A stretch of DNA of 64,000 nt. Origin: Streptomyces catenulae. Its GTDB lineage: Bacteria > Actinomycetota > Actinomycetes > Streptomycetales > Streptomycetaceae. Within the stretch, counting starts at the first letter, position 1, and each line of letters begins with the position of its first letter. The stretch spans positions 1 through 64,000 of the forward strand of contig NZ_JODY01000012.1 of the NCBI RefSeq assembly GCF_000718015.1, in the 5' to 3' direction. A program made the translations under genes and the position numbers. The notes under the pieces were generated by a model, which was given only the letters and a program-made list of their open reading frames with translations, was not told the DNA's origin and did not search any database. Of this stretch, positions 1 through 9,601 are shown one piece after another.

Positions 1-56
1 ACGGCATACGAGATGCTCAGGAGTCTCGTGGGCTCGGAGATGTGTATAAGAGACAG
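1..56 (+). other. Illumina Nextera i7 adapter left on contig end (artefact)
   Basis: Positions 1-14 match the end of the P7 primer, 15-22 (GCTCAGGA) match the N704 i7 index as written in the adapter, 23-37 are the Nextera read-2 stub and 38-56 are the 19-bp Tn5 mosaic end AGATGTGTATAAGAGACAG. Translating it on the minus strand gives the peptide LLYTSPSPRD, a well-known contaminant of protein databases. This is library DNA, not genome, so genomic sequence starts at about 57. Confidence 0.98.
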
Positions 57-1461
57 GCGCCATGGGGGCGGTCGCCCTGGCCTTGCGCCGCCGCTGGGGA
101 AGTCCGGTGGCGGTTCGCTCCGTCACCACGGGGATGTCGTCCATGGTGTCGCCGGGGTATCCACCGTTGACCGGTGCGGGGGCGGCGGGGGCCGCCGCCA
201 CGGGGGCGGCCGCGGGAGCGGCGGCGGGGCGGGCGGCCGCGGCGGGACGCTCCGGACGGGCGGTCAGCGGGCCGGAGGAGGCGCCGATGCCGTGGGCCCG
301 GCCGGTGGCGGGGGCGGTGGTGATCAGGTCCTGCGGGACGATCAGCACCGCGCGGACACCGCCGTAGGCGGAGGTACGCAGCGACACCTGGAAGTTGTAG
401 ACCTGCGCGAGGCGGCCGACGACGGCGAGGCCGAGGCGCGGGGTCTCGCCGAGGTCGTTGACGTCGATGCCCTTCTGGGCCTGCTCCAGCATCCGCTCGG
501 CGCGCTTGCGCGCCTCCTCGCTCATGCTGACGCCGCCGTCCTCGATCTCCACCGCGATACCGGACTGCACCTCGACGGCGGTCAGGTGGACCCGGGTCTG
601 GGGCGGGGAGTAACGGGTGGCGTTGTCCAGCAGCTCGGCGAGGGCGTGGATGAGCGGCTCGACGGCGGGGCCGACGACGGCGACCTCGGAGACCGAGTGC
701 AGTTCGACGCGCTGGTAGTCGAGGATCCGGGACATGGCGCCGCGGAGCACGCTGTAGAGCGGAACCGCGCGGCTCCACTGACGGCCGGGGCGGGCGCCAC
801 CGAGCACGGCGATGGAGTCGGCGAGGCGGCCGATCAGGGCGGTGCCGTGGTCCAGCTGGAGCAGGTCGCCGAAGACCTCGGGGACGTGGCCGTGGCGGTC
901 CTCCATCTCGCGGAGTTCCTGGGCCTGCTGGTGGACGATCGCCTGGACGCGCCGGGCGATGTTCACGAACGCGCGCTGGGCGGCGTCACGGAGGTCCTCC
1001 TCCGCGACGACGGCTTCCATGACGGACCGCAGAACGGCCTGGTGGGCGCCGTGGAACTCGGGGGTGAGCTCCGCCTCCTTGGCGTGCTTGGCGAGGCGCT
1101 CCCCCATGGCGTTGAAGACGTCTTCGGGGAACTCGCCGCGGCTGAGCCGGGAGACCATCTCGGGCAGCAGGTCCTTGGCCAGGCGGATGGTCTCCGACTC
1201 CTGGCGGGACAGGGCCGTGCGGTACTCACGGTCGCGCTGGCGCAACCCGGCGATCACCCTGGCGCGTCGGGCCAGCTCGGCCGTGACCAGTGCGACCGCG
1301 ACAGTGGCGATCACCCCGACCCAGGCGACCGGTGTACTCGCCTGGGAGGGGACCGTCACCGCGGCGATGACTCCGGCCACGGCCGTCACCGCGGCGGGCA
1401 CGGCCCACGCGAGAACCGAGACGGGACGTGACCCCCCGGGTGACGATCCTTCTCGAACCAT
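57..1461 (-). CDS. Conservon-type (CvnA-like) sensor histidine kinase, 3' end missing
   Basis: The frame starts at ATG 1461 behind GAGGG and stays open into the adapter, so the C-terminus is lost. The N-terminus has two hydrophobic stretches (about residues 14-35 and 42-60), suggesting a membrane anchor. A long helical region follows, then a GHKL ATPase domain with an N-box (LAELLDNATRYSPP), a degenerate glycine-containing segment and an Ala/Pro-rich tail. In Streptomyces such kinases are the first gene (cvnA) of conservons that also encode a roadblock protein, a DUF742 protein and a small GTPase. Those genes would lie beyond the contig end, so conservon membership is inferred. I see no clear H-box, as is usual for this family. 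Confidence 0.85.
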
Positions 1462-2158
1462 CTGCACCCTCAAAACCCTCAAACATTGAAAGATCGGGAC
1501 GACTTGCCGGATCCGCGACACAACGGACAGCGCTGCCACGGTGGTTACCGTGCAACGCTTCCAGGGGGGCGGCGGACCGGAAGTAGCATAACCGGGTTTG
1601 ATCGCAGGCTGACGCCAGGTCACTACGCCCTGAACAAGCGGAAATCGAACCTCCCCTTCATTTTCGACACTCCGTCAGTCCCCCGCCGATTCCGGGGTGA
1701 GTCGTGTCATCGGACGGGTTTTCGGCAGCCCGGCGGGAGTGGTCCGGCCGTGCGATCCCTCCGGGGACCTCCCGCCCCTCGCCGGGTGCGGCGGCACATG
1801 CCAGTGGTTTGTTCAACGGAGCGTGGCGGGCGTCGATCGCCTCGCGGGTGCGGGGTGCCAGGAACTCTCCGACCTGGTGTCCGCCCCGTCGACACCGGGT
1901 GGCGTAGGGCCGCATCCGCCGTTCGTAGCGGGCGGCGGCGAGACAGGGGTCACCCCGGGCGGCGGAGAGTTCACCCGTGGGGATGGGCGCACCGGGGAGG
2001 GCGGCGGCAGGCCGCGGCGGCCGGGGAGAGAGGGGCCGTCCGTTTCGTCCGCGGTGGGCGATTCCGGGTTCACCGGATGTGTGCCCCCGGGGAGGAAGCG
2101 GGGGCGAGGGGTGTCCCGGGCGCCGGGGAACCGGCGCCCGGGATCGTGGCGGTGCGTC
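1462..2158. other. Intergenic, 697 bp, no gene seen
   Basis: This lies between the start of the kinase gene and the 3' end of the mreB-like gene. Reading frames here lack ribosome binding sites and recognisable products. The 1620-1680 stretch is relatively AT-rich and may hold the kinase promoter, but I cannot name hexamers with confidence. Confidence 0.4.
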
Positions 2159-3238
2159 CTAGAGGCGGACCGCGCGCCGGGGCGACTGCTTGGCGTCGGA
2201 GAGCAGGCCCTTGAGGGTGGCGAACTCGTCGACGCACTTCGCGGTGCCGTTGACGACGCAGTCCAGCGGCTGGTCGGCGACGGTCACCGGCACCCCCAGC
2301 TCCTGGCGCAGCCGCTGGTCGAGGCCGCGCAGCAGGGCGCCGCCGCCGGTCAGGGCGATACCGCGCTCGACGATGTCGCCGGACAGCTCCGGCGGGCACT
2401 CGTCCAGGGTGCGGTGGACGGCGCGGACGATCGCGTCGACCGGCTCGGCGAGGGCCTCGCGGATCTCCTCCTCGGTGACCTCCTGGACGCGCGGCAACCC
2501 GCCGACGTGGTCACGGCCGCGGACGGTGTAGGTGGTGGGGCGCTCCGGGGTGCCGTCCTCGTCCTTGACGACCGGGCTCCAGGCCGCCGAACCGATCGCG
2601 ATCTTGATGTCCTCGGCGGTGCGCTCCCCGATGGCCAGCGCGTGCTTCTTCTTGACGTAGGTCATGATCGCGGCGTCCAGCGCGTCCCCGGCGACGCGTA
2701 CGGACTGGGCGGTGACCAGGCCGCCCAGGGAGAGGACCGCGACCTCGGTGGTGCCGCCGCCGATGTCGACGACCATGCAGCCGACCGGTTCGGCGACCGG
2801 CAGCCCGGCGCCGATCGCGGCGGCCATGGGCTCCTCGATGAGGTGCACCTCACGGGCGCCCGCGCCGCGTGCGGAGTCGATGACGGCGCGCCGCTCGACC
2901 CCGGTGATCCCGGACGGGACGCAGATGACCACGCGCGGCTTGGAGAAACGGCGGGTGGGCAGCGCCTTCTTCATCAGGGCGCGCAGCATCTGTTCGGCGG
3001 CGTGGAAGTCGGCGATGACGCCCTCGCGGAGCGGGCGCAGGGCGGTGATCCCGGAGGGGGTGCGGCCGATGGTGCGCTTGGCCTCGGCGCCGACGGCGAT
3101 GACGTCGCCCGCGGCGTTGACGGCGACGACGGACGGTTCGTTGAGCACGACCCCCTTGCCGCGTGCGTGGACCAGGGTGTTGGCGGTGCCGAGGTCGATG
3201 CCTATGTCGTACGTACCGGACGAGGTGCTGGGCGCCAT
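2159..3238 (-). CDS. MreB-family actin-like protein
   Basis: The 359-aa protein has the actin/Hsp70 ATPase fold of MreB: phosphate-1 motif DLGTAN (residues 15-20), [12 protein letters not shown] (108-119), phosphate-2 motif [11 protein letters not shown] (158-168) and an adenosine-binding [11 protein letters not shown] near the end. MreB proteins polymerise under the membrane; in Streptomyces they act mainly in the spore wall. The sequence keeps the canonical motifs that the divergent Streptomyces Mbl has lost. It stands alone: mreC, mreD and a class B PBP are absent, so this is probably an additional paralogue and not the mre-operon copy. The start is ATG 3238; a serine-rich stub precedes the fold. 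Confidence 0.88.
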   Translation of the reverse strand: MAPSTSSGTYDIGIDLGTANTLVHARGKGVVLNEPSVVAVNAAGDVIAVGAEAKRTIGRTPSGITALRPLREGVIADFHAAEQMLRALMKKALPTRRFSKPRVVICVPSGITGVERRAVIDSARGAGAREVHLIEEPMAAAIGAGLPVAEPVGCMVVDIGGGTTEVAVLSLGGLVTAQSVRVAGDALDAAIMTYVKKKHALAIGERTAEDIKIAIGSAAWSPVVKDEDGTPERPTTYTVRGRDHVGGLPRVQEVTEEEIREALAEPVDAIVRAVHRTLDECPPELSGDIVERGIALTGGGALLRGLDQRLRQELGVPVTVADQPLDCVVNGTAKCVDEFATLKGLLSDAKQSPRRAVRL

Positions 3239-3523
3239 GGGGAGTTCGTTCGCTCTTTCTCACACTGGATGACAGGACCCGGCGGGGCGGGGTCCTCGGG
3301 CATCGCGGCCCAGAGGCACCAAGGGCGTACCAATGGCGTCATTTTCGGGCAATTATCAAGAGTACTGGGGTCGCGGATCGGTTCCTGCGGTGGGGAAACG
3401 GGCGGAACCGCGGACGGGTTCCGCAGGGGTCGGTGCCCGGGGCGGGCCGGTCCCCCCAACCGTTCCCCGGGTGGGCCGGTTCCACGCGGGCGCCCCGGGG
3501 AGCCGTCCGGAACCGGCCCGCCG

Positions 3524-5638
3524 TCACCGGCTGCTGCTGCCCAGCCTGCCCCGGGCGGCGCGGTTGCGGCCGCCGGGGCCGCGGGAGAGGGCGTGGGCGA
3601 GGTCGTCGAGGGCGTCGAGGAGGAGGTCGGCGCCGCGCAGGGCGACGCCCTGGCTCTCGTCCTCCGCGTCCCACCGCTCCCAGACGGCGCGCAGTTCGCT
3701 CCAGTCCAGTTCCTCGCGGTCCATCACGGCCCGGGTGGCGCGGTCCAGGGATTCGCGCAGTTCGTAGGCGAAGGCGGTGGCGCCGACGGAGGGTTCGGCG
3801 TCCTTCTTGGGGAGGTGGGCCTCCAGGATCATCGCGACCCGGCCCATGGTGGTGAGCGCGGTGGTCGCCGCGGCGGCCGAGGTGCGGGAGAGCCCCCGGT
3901 GGCGTACCGGCTCCTTCTCGGCGCGTTCCTCGGACTCCTCCCAGGCGGCGCGGGCGGCGCGGGAGTCCAGCAGGGCGTCGCGGACCTGGCGGGGGCGGCG
4001 TTCGGCGGGGCGGGCGTGGAGTTCGAAGACGGCGAGGGCGTAGCGGCCGTTGGCGTCCAGCCATTCGGCGAGGCGGCGGCGGAGCCGGGGGGTCTCCCAG
4101 GTCGGGAAGAGGGCGTAGGCGGCCATCGCGAGGAGTCCGCCGACGGCGGTGAGGACGGCGCGCTCCAGGACGGTCTGCTCCCAGCCGGTACCGGCGATGC
4201 CGAGGAGGAAGACGACGTACGCGGCGACGCAGGCGGAGGTGACGGAGTGGCCGGTGCGCATGAGCAGGTACATCAGCAGGACGCAGCAGAGGGCGAGCAC
4301 CGCGTCGATGTAGACGCCGGGGTGGAAGAGCGCCATCAGGGCGCCGCCGATGGTGACGCCGACGAGGGTGCCGCAGAACCGGGCGACGCCGCGGGCGTAG
4401 GTCTGGCCGAAGTCGGGGCGCATCACCACGACGGAGGCGAGCGGCACCCAGTAGCCGTGGCCGAACGGCAGCACGGTGCCCAGGAGGTAACCGGCCGAGG
4501 CGACCGCGCTGAGCCGGACGGCGTGCCGCAGGAAGCGGGAGGACCAGCGCAGTTCGCGGTGGAGGGAGCGCAGCGCGCCCGGGATCAGCCGGGGGACGCT
4601 GGGGCGCAGCAGGTGGCGTTCCTGTTCGGCGGTGGTGGGGCGGGTGGACTCGACGGGCTCGTCGCTGCTCTCGACGGCGTCGGCGAGGAGGGCGATCAGG
4701 CGGTAGGCGGAGCGGCGGGCGGCGCCCTTGAGCTGCGGTCCGGACGGCGGGACCTCCAGGGTGGCCATGGTCTCCGGGGTCAGCCGTACGGGGCGGTCGT
4801 GGCGGATGGCGTGGGCGACGGCGTCGAGGACGGTGGCGGCGGCGCCCAGCAGGTCGCGGGTGCGGTCGCGTTCGGGTCCTTCCAGGGGGGTGCCGACCAC
4901 CGGGTCGGCGAGGGAGGCGAGGACCGGCCGGATCTGTTCGGCGATGCCGCGGGGGCCGTGGAGCTGGACCGGGCGGCGTCTGGCCTGGCGGGGCGTGACC
5001 GCGGAGGCGAGCCGGGCGTCCATGAGGGGCTGCGGGTCGAAGGGGGCGACGGGGTCGTGGCGCAGCCGCCGGGCGTAGTCCGCCTCGGCGGCGAGGGCGT
5101 CCGCGAGGGCGTCGCGCTGGACGCCCCAGGGGCGCACCGGGAAGACGACGATCAAGGTGGCCTGGATGAGACCGCCGAAGGCGATCAGCGCGGCGTGTTC
5201 GAGGGCGCCGAGCACGGAGGTCGGCAGGGTGACGGTGACCAGCATGATCGAGATGGTCTGGGTGCCGACGAGGCCGGTGATCGGCCCGATCGCCCAGGCC
5301 AGCCCGGCGAGGAAGGTCCAGCCGGCGAGGAGCAGCAGGAAGGCGAGGAGGTGGGCGGCGGCGAGGTAGCCGAGGAAGGTGGAGAGGGCGAGTCCACCGG
5401 CGACGGCGAGGGCGAGGACGGGGCGCGGGCGCCAGCTGCGCTGGAAGGTGACGGTGCCCGCGGCGAAGGCGCCGAAGGCGGAGGAGACGGCGAGCGTCGG
5501 ATCGCCGCGCCACAGGCAGATGCCGATGACGAGGGCGACGCCGACGGTGCCGCGGACCGCGATGAGGGGGGTCAGCTCGGCCCGCTCGATGGTCAGCCCG
5601 GAGCGGGCGGTCTGCTTCAGCGCGCGCGACCAGGTCAT
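3524..5638 (-). CDS. FUSC-family (fusaric-acid-resistance-like) inner-membrane protein
   Basis: This 704-aa protein has the duplicated layout of the FUSC/YccS/aromatic-acid-exporter group: a hydrophobic block of several helices near residues 25-150, a soluble middle, a second membrane block (about 355-490, with motifs such as LPFGHGYWVPLASVVVMRPDF) and a long soluble C-terminal helical domain. Members are implicated in efflux of aromatic acids or envelope stress; the substrate here is unknown. I chose the start MTWSRALKQ at 5638. The frame is open to 5797, but that extension is Arg/Pro-rich and unlike the family. A long open frame on the opposite strand is a codon-bias shadow. Confidence 0.82.
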   Translation of the reverse strand: MTWSRALKQTARSGLTIERAELTPLIAVRGTVGVALVIGICLWRGDPTLAVSSAFGAFAAGTVTFQRSWRPRPVLALAVAGGLALSTFLGYLAAAHLLAFLLLLAGWTFLAGLAWAIGPITGLVGTQTISIMLVTVTLPTSVLGALEHAALIAFGGLIQATLIVVFPVRPWGVQRDALADALAAEADYARRLRHDPVAPFDPQPLMDARLASAVTPRQARRRPVQLHGPRGIAEQIRPVLASLADPVVGTPLEGPERDRTRDLLGAAATVLDAVAHAIRHDRPVRLTPETMATLEVPPSGPQLKGAARRSAYRLIALLADAVESSDEPVESTRPTTAEQERHLLRPSVPRLIPGALRSLHRELRWSSRFLRHAVRLSAVASAGYLLGTVLPFGHGYWVPLASVVVMRPDFGQTYARGVARFCGTLVGVTIGGALMALFHPGVYIDAVLALCCVLLMYLLMRTGHSVTSACVAAYVVFLLGIAGTGWEQTVLERAVLTAVGGLLAMAAYALFPTWETPRLRRRLAEWLDANGRYALAVFELHARPAERRPRQVRDALLDSRAARAAWEESEERAEKEPVRHRGLSRTSAAAATTALTTMGRVAMILEAHLPKKDAEPSVGATAFAYELRESLDRATRAVMDREELDWSELRAVWERWDAEDESQGVALRGADLLLDALDDLAHALSRGPGGRNRAARGRLGSSSR

Positions 5639-5873
5639 AACCAGAGAATACGGGGCGAAATGCCGCGGTTCGGGGCGGCCGGTACCGGCGTCCCGCGTGG
5701 CGCGGGGGCCGTACGGGAGGTGCCTCGGCGGACCCGGCAGGGGCGCGTCCGGTTCGTCGCGCGCCGTGTGGTGCCGCCCGCGGGGCGGCGTGCGCATCCG
5801 GCGCGTCCGCCCGGCCGGTGCGCCCCTCGGCCGGGCCCTTACGGGACGTCCGGGCGGCCCGGCGGACCGTCCC

Positions 5874-6773
5874 TCAGGACACCACGTCCTTCCGGGCGAA
5901 GCCGCGGAACGCCAGGGCGACGAGGACCAGCGCGTAGGAGACCGAGACGGAGGCGCCCTGGAGCATCCCGGACCACTCCATCCTGGGCTGGAGGGCGTCG
6001 GCCCAGGCGAACTGCCAGTGGGCGGGCAGCACGTCGCGCCAGCCGCCGAGGGCGGTGACCTGGTCGAGGACGTTGCCGATGATGGTCAGCCCGACCGCGC
6101 CGCCGACCGCCCCCAGGGGCGCGTCGGTGACCGTCGACAGCCAGAACGCCAGCGCCGCCGTGACCAGCTGACTGACGAAGAGATACGCCACCACGACCGC
6201 GAGGCGCCCCACCGCCTCGTCCGACGCCAGCACCCCGCCGGTGGGCAGGGTGAGCGGTCCCCAGCCGTACGCGGCGGTGCCCACCCCCAGGGCGACCAGG
6301 GGCAGCAGCACCATCGCGGCGGCGCTGAAGAGCAGGCCCACGGTGAGTTTGCTCAGCAGCAACCGGGCCCGCGGCACCGGCGCCGCGAGCAGATAGCGCA
6401 GCGACGACCAGCTCGCCTCGGACGCCACCGTGTCCCCGCAGAACAGCGCCACCGGCACGACCAGCAGGAAGCCCGCCGAGACGAAGAGCACGGTGGCGGT
6501 GAAGTTGCCGCCGGACGCCGTCGCGGTCTCCATCAGGGTGATCCGGCCGTTCGCCCGCCGCCCCGGGGTGCCGCCGATGGCGAAGGCCACCACCAGCACG
6601 AACGGCAGCAGCGCCAGCCCGGCGCCGATCACCAGGGTGCGGCGGCGCCGCAGCTGCCGCAGCGCCTCGACGCGCAACGGCAGGGTGCGGTGCGGACGGT
6701 AGCCGGGGGCGGCGGCGGTCCCCGGGGGCCCGGCGGCCGGTGCGGGGTGCGGCTCCGGCGGGGTGGCGGTCAT
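5874..6773 (-). CDS. ABC transporter permease (ABC-2 type)
   Basis: The protein is 299 aa with a Pro/Ala-rich cytoplasmic N-terminus and about six hydrophobic helices, in the style of ABC-2 membrane subunits that pair with a separate ATPase. The start ATG overlaps the stop of the upstream ATPase-hydrolase gene as ATGA (6770-6773), which implies translational coupling and a shared complex. With one ATPase and one permease the transporter is probably a dimer of each. The substrate cannot be read from sequence. Confidence 0.85.
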   Translation of the reverse strand: MTATPPEPHPAPAAGPPGTAAAPGYRPHRTLPLRVEALRQLRRRRTLVIGAGLALLPFVLVVAFAIGGTPGRRANGRITLMETATASGGNFTATVLFVSAGFLLVVPVALFCGDTVASEASWSSLRYLLAAPVPRARLLLSKLTVGLLFSAAAMVLLPLVALGVGTAAYGWGPLTLPTGGVLASDEAVGRLAVVVAYLFVSQLVTAALAFWLSTVTDAPLGAVGGAVGLTIIGNVLDQVTALGGWRDVLPAHWQFAWADALQPRMEWSGMLQGASVSVSYALVLVALAFRGFARKDVVS

Positions 6774-9472
6774 CGGTCGCCTCCGATCAGGGTGAGGAAC
6801 GCGTCCTCCAGACGGCGGTGCGGCCCCACGCGGTGCACCGGCAGGTCCAGCCGGAGCAGCCCGGCGAGCAGCCGCGGGGTGGCCTCGGGGTCGTCGAGGC
6901 GGAGCAGCAGACCGTCGTCGGCGCGGACCGCCGCGACGACTCCGGGCAGCTCACGGACCCTCTCCAGCACCGCGTCGGTGAGCGCCCCGGGATCCGCGAC
7001 GCCGACCAGGACGGTGTCCTGGGCGCCGGTGATCTCCGCGACCGGCCCCGACCTGACCAGCCGTCCGCGGTCCATGACGACCAGATGCGTACAGCTCTGC
7101 TCGACCTCGGAGAGCAGATGGCTGGAGACGATGACGGTGCGTCCGGCGGCCGCGTAACGGATCATCACCTCGCGCATCTCGCGGATCTGGGGCGGGTCGA
7201 GGCCGTTGGTCGGTTCGTCGAGGATCAGCAGGTCGGGCAGGCCCAGCATGGCCTGGGCGAGGGCGAGGCGCTGCCGCATGCCCTGGGAGTAGGTGCGGAC
7301 CGCGCGGTCCAGGGCGGTGCCGAGCCCGGCGATCTCCAGAGCCTCCTCGGCGTGCGCGTCGGCGGCGGGCCGTCCGGTGGCGCGCCAGTACAGGTCGAGG
7401 TTGGCGCGGCCCGACAGATGCGGCAGGAACCCGGCGCCCTCGACGAACGCGCCGACCCGGGAGAGCACCGGGGCGCCGGGCCGGACGGCGTGCCCGAAGA
7501 CCCGGATCCCGCCCTCGTCCGGCCGGATCAGGCCCATCAGCATCCGCAGGGTGGTGGTCTTCCCGGCGCCGTTGGGGCCGAGCAGCCCCAGGACCTGCCC
7601 GGTCTCGACGCGGAACGACAGGTCCCGCACCGCGTACCGGTCGCTCGCCCCGGCGTACCGCTTGCTCAGCCCGTCGATCACCAGCGGCACCGCGGCGAGC
7701 GACGGATCGGCGGGCGGGGCGGCGGTGCGGCGGCGGGCGGTGAGCAGCAGGGCGGCGGCGAGGACCGCGGCGACCGACGGGAGCAGCCATGTCCAGGTGG
7801 GCAGCGAGGCGGCGGCCGCGCGGACCTGCGGGTCGGTGGGGACGCTCAGGGCGCCGCCGCCCGCCGCCGCCACGGTGTAGGTGGCGGGCTCGGTGGGTGA
7901 GGCGTAGCCGAGGTCGGTCGCGGCGAGGACCAGGCGCATCCGGTGTCCGGCGGCGAAGTCGTGGTCGACGGCGGGCAGTTCCAGGGTGACGCGGGTGCCG
8001 CGGTCGGCGCCGGAGATGCGGTACGGCGTGACGAGTTGGGCGGGCAGCACCTGCTTGGTGCCGTCCGGGGCGACGTCGTAGAGCTTGGCGAAGAGGACCG
8101 CGTCGCGGGAGGTGGACCGGACGGTCACGGTGGTGCGCGGGGCGCCGGTGAGGTGGACGGGGGCGGTGAGCGGCGCCGAGTCGAAGCGGGCGTACTGGCC
8201 CGGGAAGTCGACCGCGAGGCCGCCGGTGCCCAGGGAGGAGAGGGCGCCGAGCGCGCCGGTGCCGGGGACCGCGGAGATCGCGGGCGGGCTCGCACCGGGC
8301 GGGTTGGTGAAGCGCTGCTCGGGGCCGGTGAGCTGGATACGGCGCGGGTCGTGGTCGAGCCCGGGGTAGGACGGGCCGCTCGCGCCGCGCAGTTGCAGGG
8401 CGCCGTTGGTGGAGTCCACTCCCCCGCTGCGGCTGACCCGGAACGCGGGCCCGGTGGCGGCGGTCCGCTCGCCCTTGAGGTAACGGTCGAACCAGGCGCG
8501 GGTCCGGTCGGCGAGCCGTCCCGTCTCCCGGTCGCCGCCGTCGTGGCCACCGGCGATCCAGTCGACGGAGACGGGGGCGCCGTTGCGGCGCAGCGCCCGC
8601 GCCATGGCATCGGACTGGTCGAGGGTGAAGAGCGAGTCGGTCTGCCCCTGCATGATCAGGGTCGGTGCCGTGATGCGGTCGCCGACGGCGGACGGGCTGC
8701 GCCTCTCCAGGAGGGCGCGGGCCGCCGCGTCCGGTTTCCCGGCGACCGCGACCCGTTCGTACATCGCGCACAGGTCCGCGGCGAACCGGCCGCAGCCACC
8801 GGACGGTGCGGGGGCGCGGCCGGGCGCCGTGGTGGGGGTGCCCGCCGAACCGGTGGTGAAGAAGATCCCGGCCCACAGCTTCTTGAACACCCCGTGGGGG
8901 AAGAGCGCGTCGGCGAGGTTCCAGTAGGTGATCTGCGGGGCGAGGGCGTCGATGCGCGGGTCGTGCCCGGCGGCGAGCAGCGCGACGGCGCCGCCGTACG
9001 AGGCACCGGCGATGCCGACGCGTGGGTCCCCCGCCTTGTCGAGCTGTACCTCGGGGCGTTGTGCCAGCCAGTCGACGAGGCGGCTGACGTCGGCGACCTC
9101 ACGGTCCGGGGCGTTGAGCCCGATGGTGCCGGTGGACTCGCCGAAGCCCCGCGCCGACCAGGTCAGGACCGCGTAGCCGTCCCGGGCCAGCCGCTCCGCC
9201 TGCGGCCGGACCTCGCTCTTGCTGCCGCCGAAGCCGTGCGCGAGCAGCACGGCGGGACGGCGGGCGGTGGAACTCCCGGCGGTGAAGTAGGAGGTGTCGA
9301 TCCGTACGGTCTTCCCGCTGCCGGGCTTCTCCGGCATCGTCAGCGTCCGGTCCGAACGGTGCACGGCCGGTGCGGCGTCCGAGGCGGCGGCCGTCCACAC
9401 CCCGCCGCCCATGAGCAGGGCCAGGGCACCGACGGCCGCGTAGAGCCGTCGTCCGCGCAGTCGCAGATCCAT
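6770..9472 (-). CDS. Fusion protein: secreted S15-type alpha/beta hydrolase plus ABC transporter ATPase
   Basis: This 900-aa protein joins two functions. Residues ~12-30 form a signal anchor. Residues ~45-340 are an alpha/beta hydrolase of the X-Pro dipeptidyl-peptidase (S15) type with candidate triad Ser158 (GASYG), Asp279 (QGQTDS) and His310 (GGHDGG). Residues ~370-540 resemble the beta-sandwich domain of S15 enzymes. One membrane helix (~559-580) leads to an ABC ATPase: Walker A GPNGAGKTT (632-640, Lys638), signature SQGMR (729-733), Walker B ending Asp752-Glu753, H-loop His785. The topology therefore places the hydrolase outside and the ATPase inside. The gene is coupled (ATGA) to the permease downstream. 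The ATPase looks active; the hydrolase substrate is unknown. Confidence 0.9.
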   Translation of the reverse strand: MDLRLRGRRLYAAVGALALLMGGGVWTAAASDAAPAVHRSDRTLTMPEKPGSGKTVRIDTSYFTAGSSTARRPAVLLAHGFGGSKSEVRPQAERLARDGYAVLTWSARGFGESTGTIGLNAPDREVADVSRLVDWLAQRPEVQLDKAGDPRVGIAGASYGGAVALLAAGHDPRIDALAPQITYWNLADALFPHGVFKKLWAGIFFTTGSAGTPTTAPGRAPAPSGGCGRFAADLCAMYERVAVAGKPDAAARALLERRSPSAVGDRITAPTLIMQGQTDSLFTLDQSDAMARALRRNGAPVSVDWIAGGHDGGDRETGRLADRTRAWFDRYLKGERTAATGPAFRVSRSGGVDSTNGALQLRGASGPSYPGLDHDPRRIQLTGPEQRFTNPPGASPPAISAVPGTGALGALSSLGTGGLAVDFPGQYARFDSAPLTAPVHLTGAPRTTVTVRSTSRDAVLFAKLYDVAPDGTKQVLPAQLVTPYRISGADRGTRVTLELPAVDHDFAAGHRMRLVLAATDLGYASPTEPATYTVAAAGGGALSVPTDPQVRAAAASLPTWTWLLPSVAAVLAAALLLTARRRTAAPPADPSLAAVPLVIDGLSKRYAGASDRYAVRDLSFRVETGQVLGLLGPNGAGKTTTLRMLMGLIRPDEGGIRVFGHAVRPGAPVLSRVGAFVEGAGFLPHLSGRANLDLYWRATGRPAADAHAEEALEIAGLGTALDRAVRTYSQGMRQRLALAQAMLGLPDLLILDEPTNGLDPPQIREMREVMIRYAAAGRTVIVSSHLLSEVEQSCTHLVVMDRGRLVRSGPVAEITGAQDTVLVGVADPGALTDAVLERVRELPGVVAAVRADDGLLLRLDDPEATPRLLAGLLRLDLPVHRVGPHRRLEDAFLTLIGGDR

Positions 9473-9601
9473 ACGGGGATCCTAGGGAGTGGGCCGTACG
9501 GGGCGTGCCGGGAGTGGGGCGGAAGCGACGCCGGGGCCGTCGGGCGTGCCCGCGCCCCGGTCGGCGGGCGGGCCGTGCGGCGCGGTCCGGCCCGCTCCCC
9601 G

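Noticed and set aside
13..1431. 472-codon frame beginning in the adapter
   Set aside because: Its start lies in library adapter DNA and the remainder is antisense to the histidine kinase.
1697..6058. 1,453-codon open frame on the plus strand
   Set aside because: It runs antisense through the mreB-like and FUSC genes, is extremely Gly/Asp/Val-rich and lacks any domain: a codon-bias shadow of high-GC genes.
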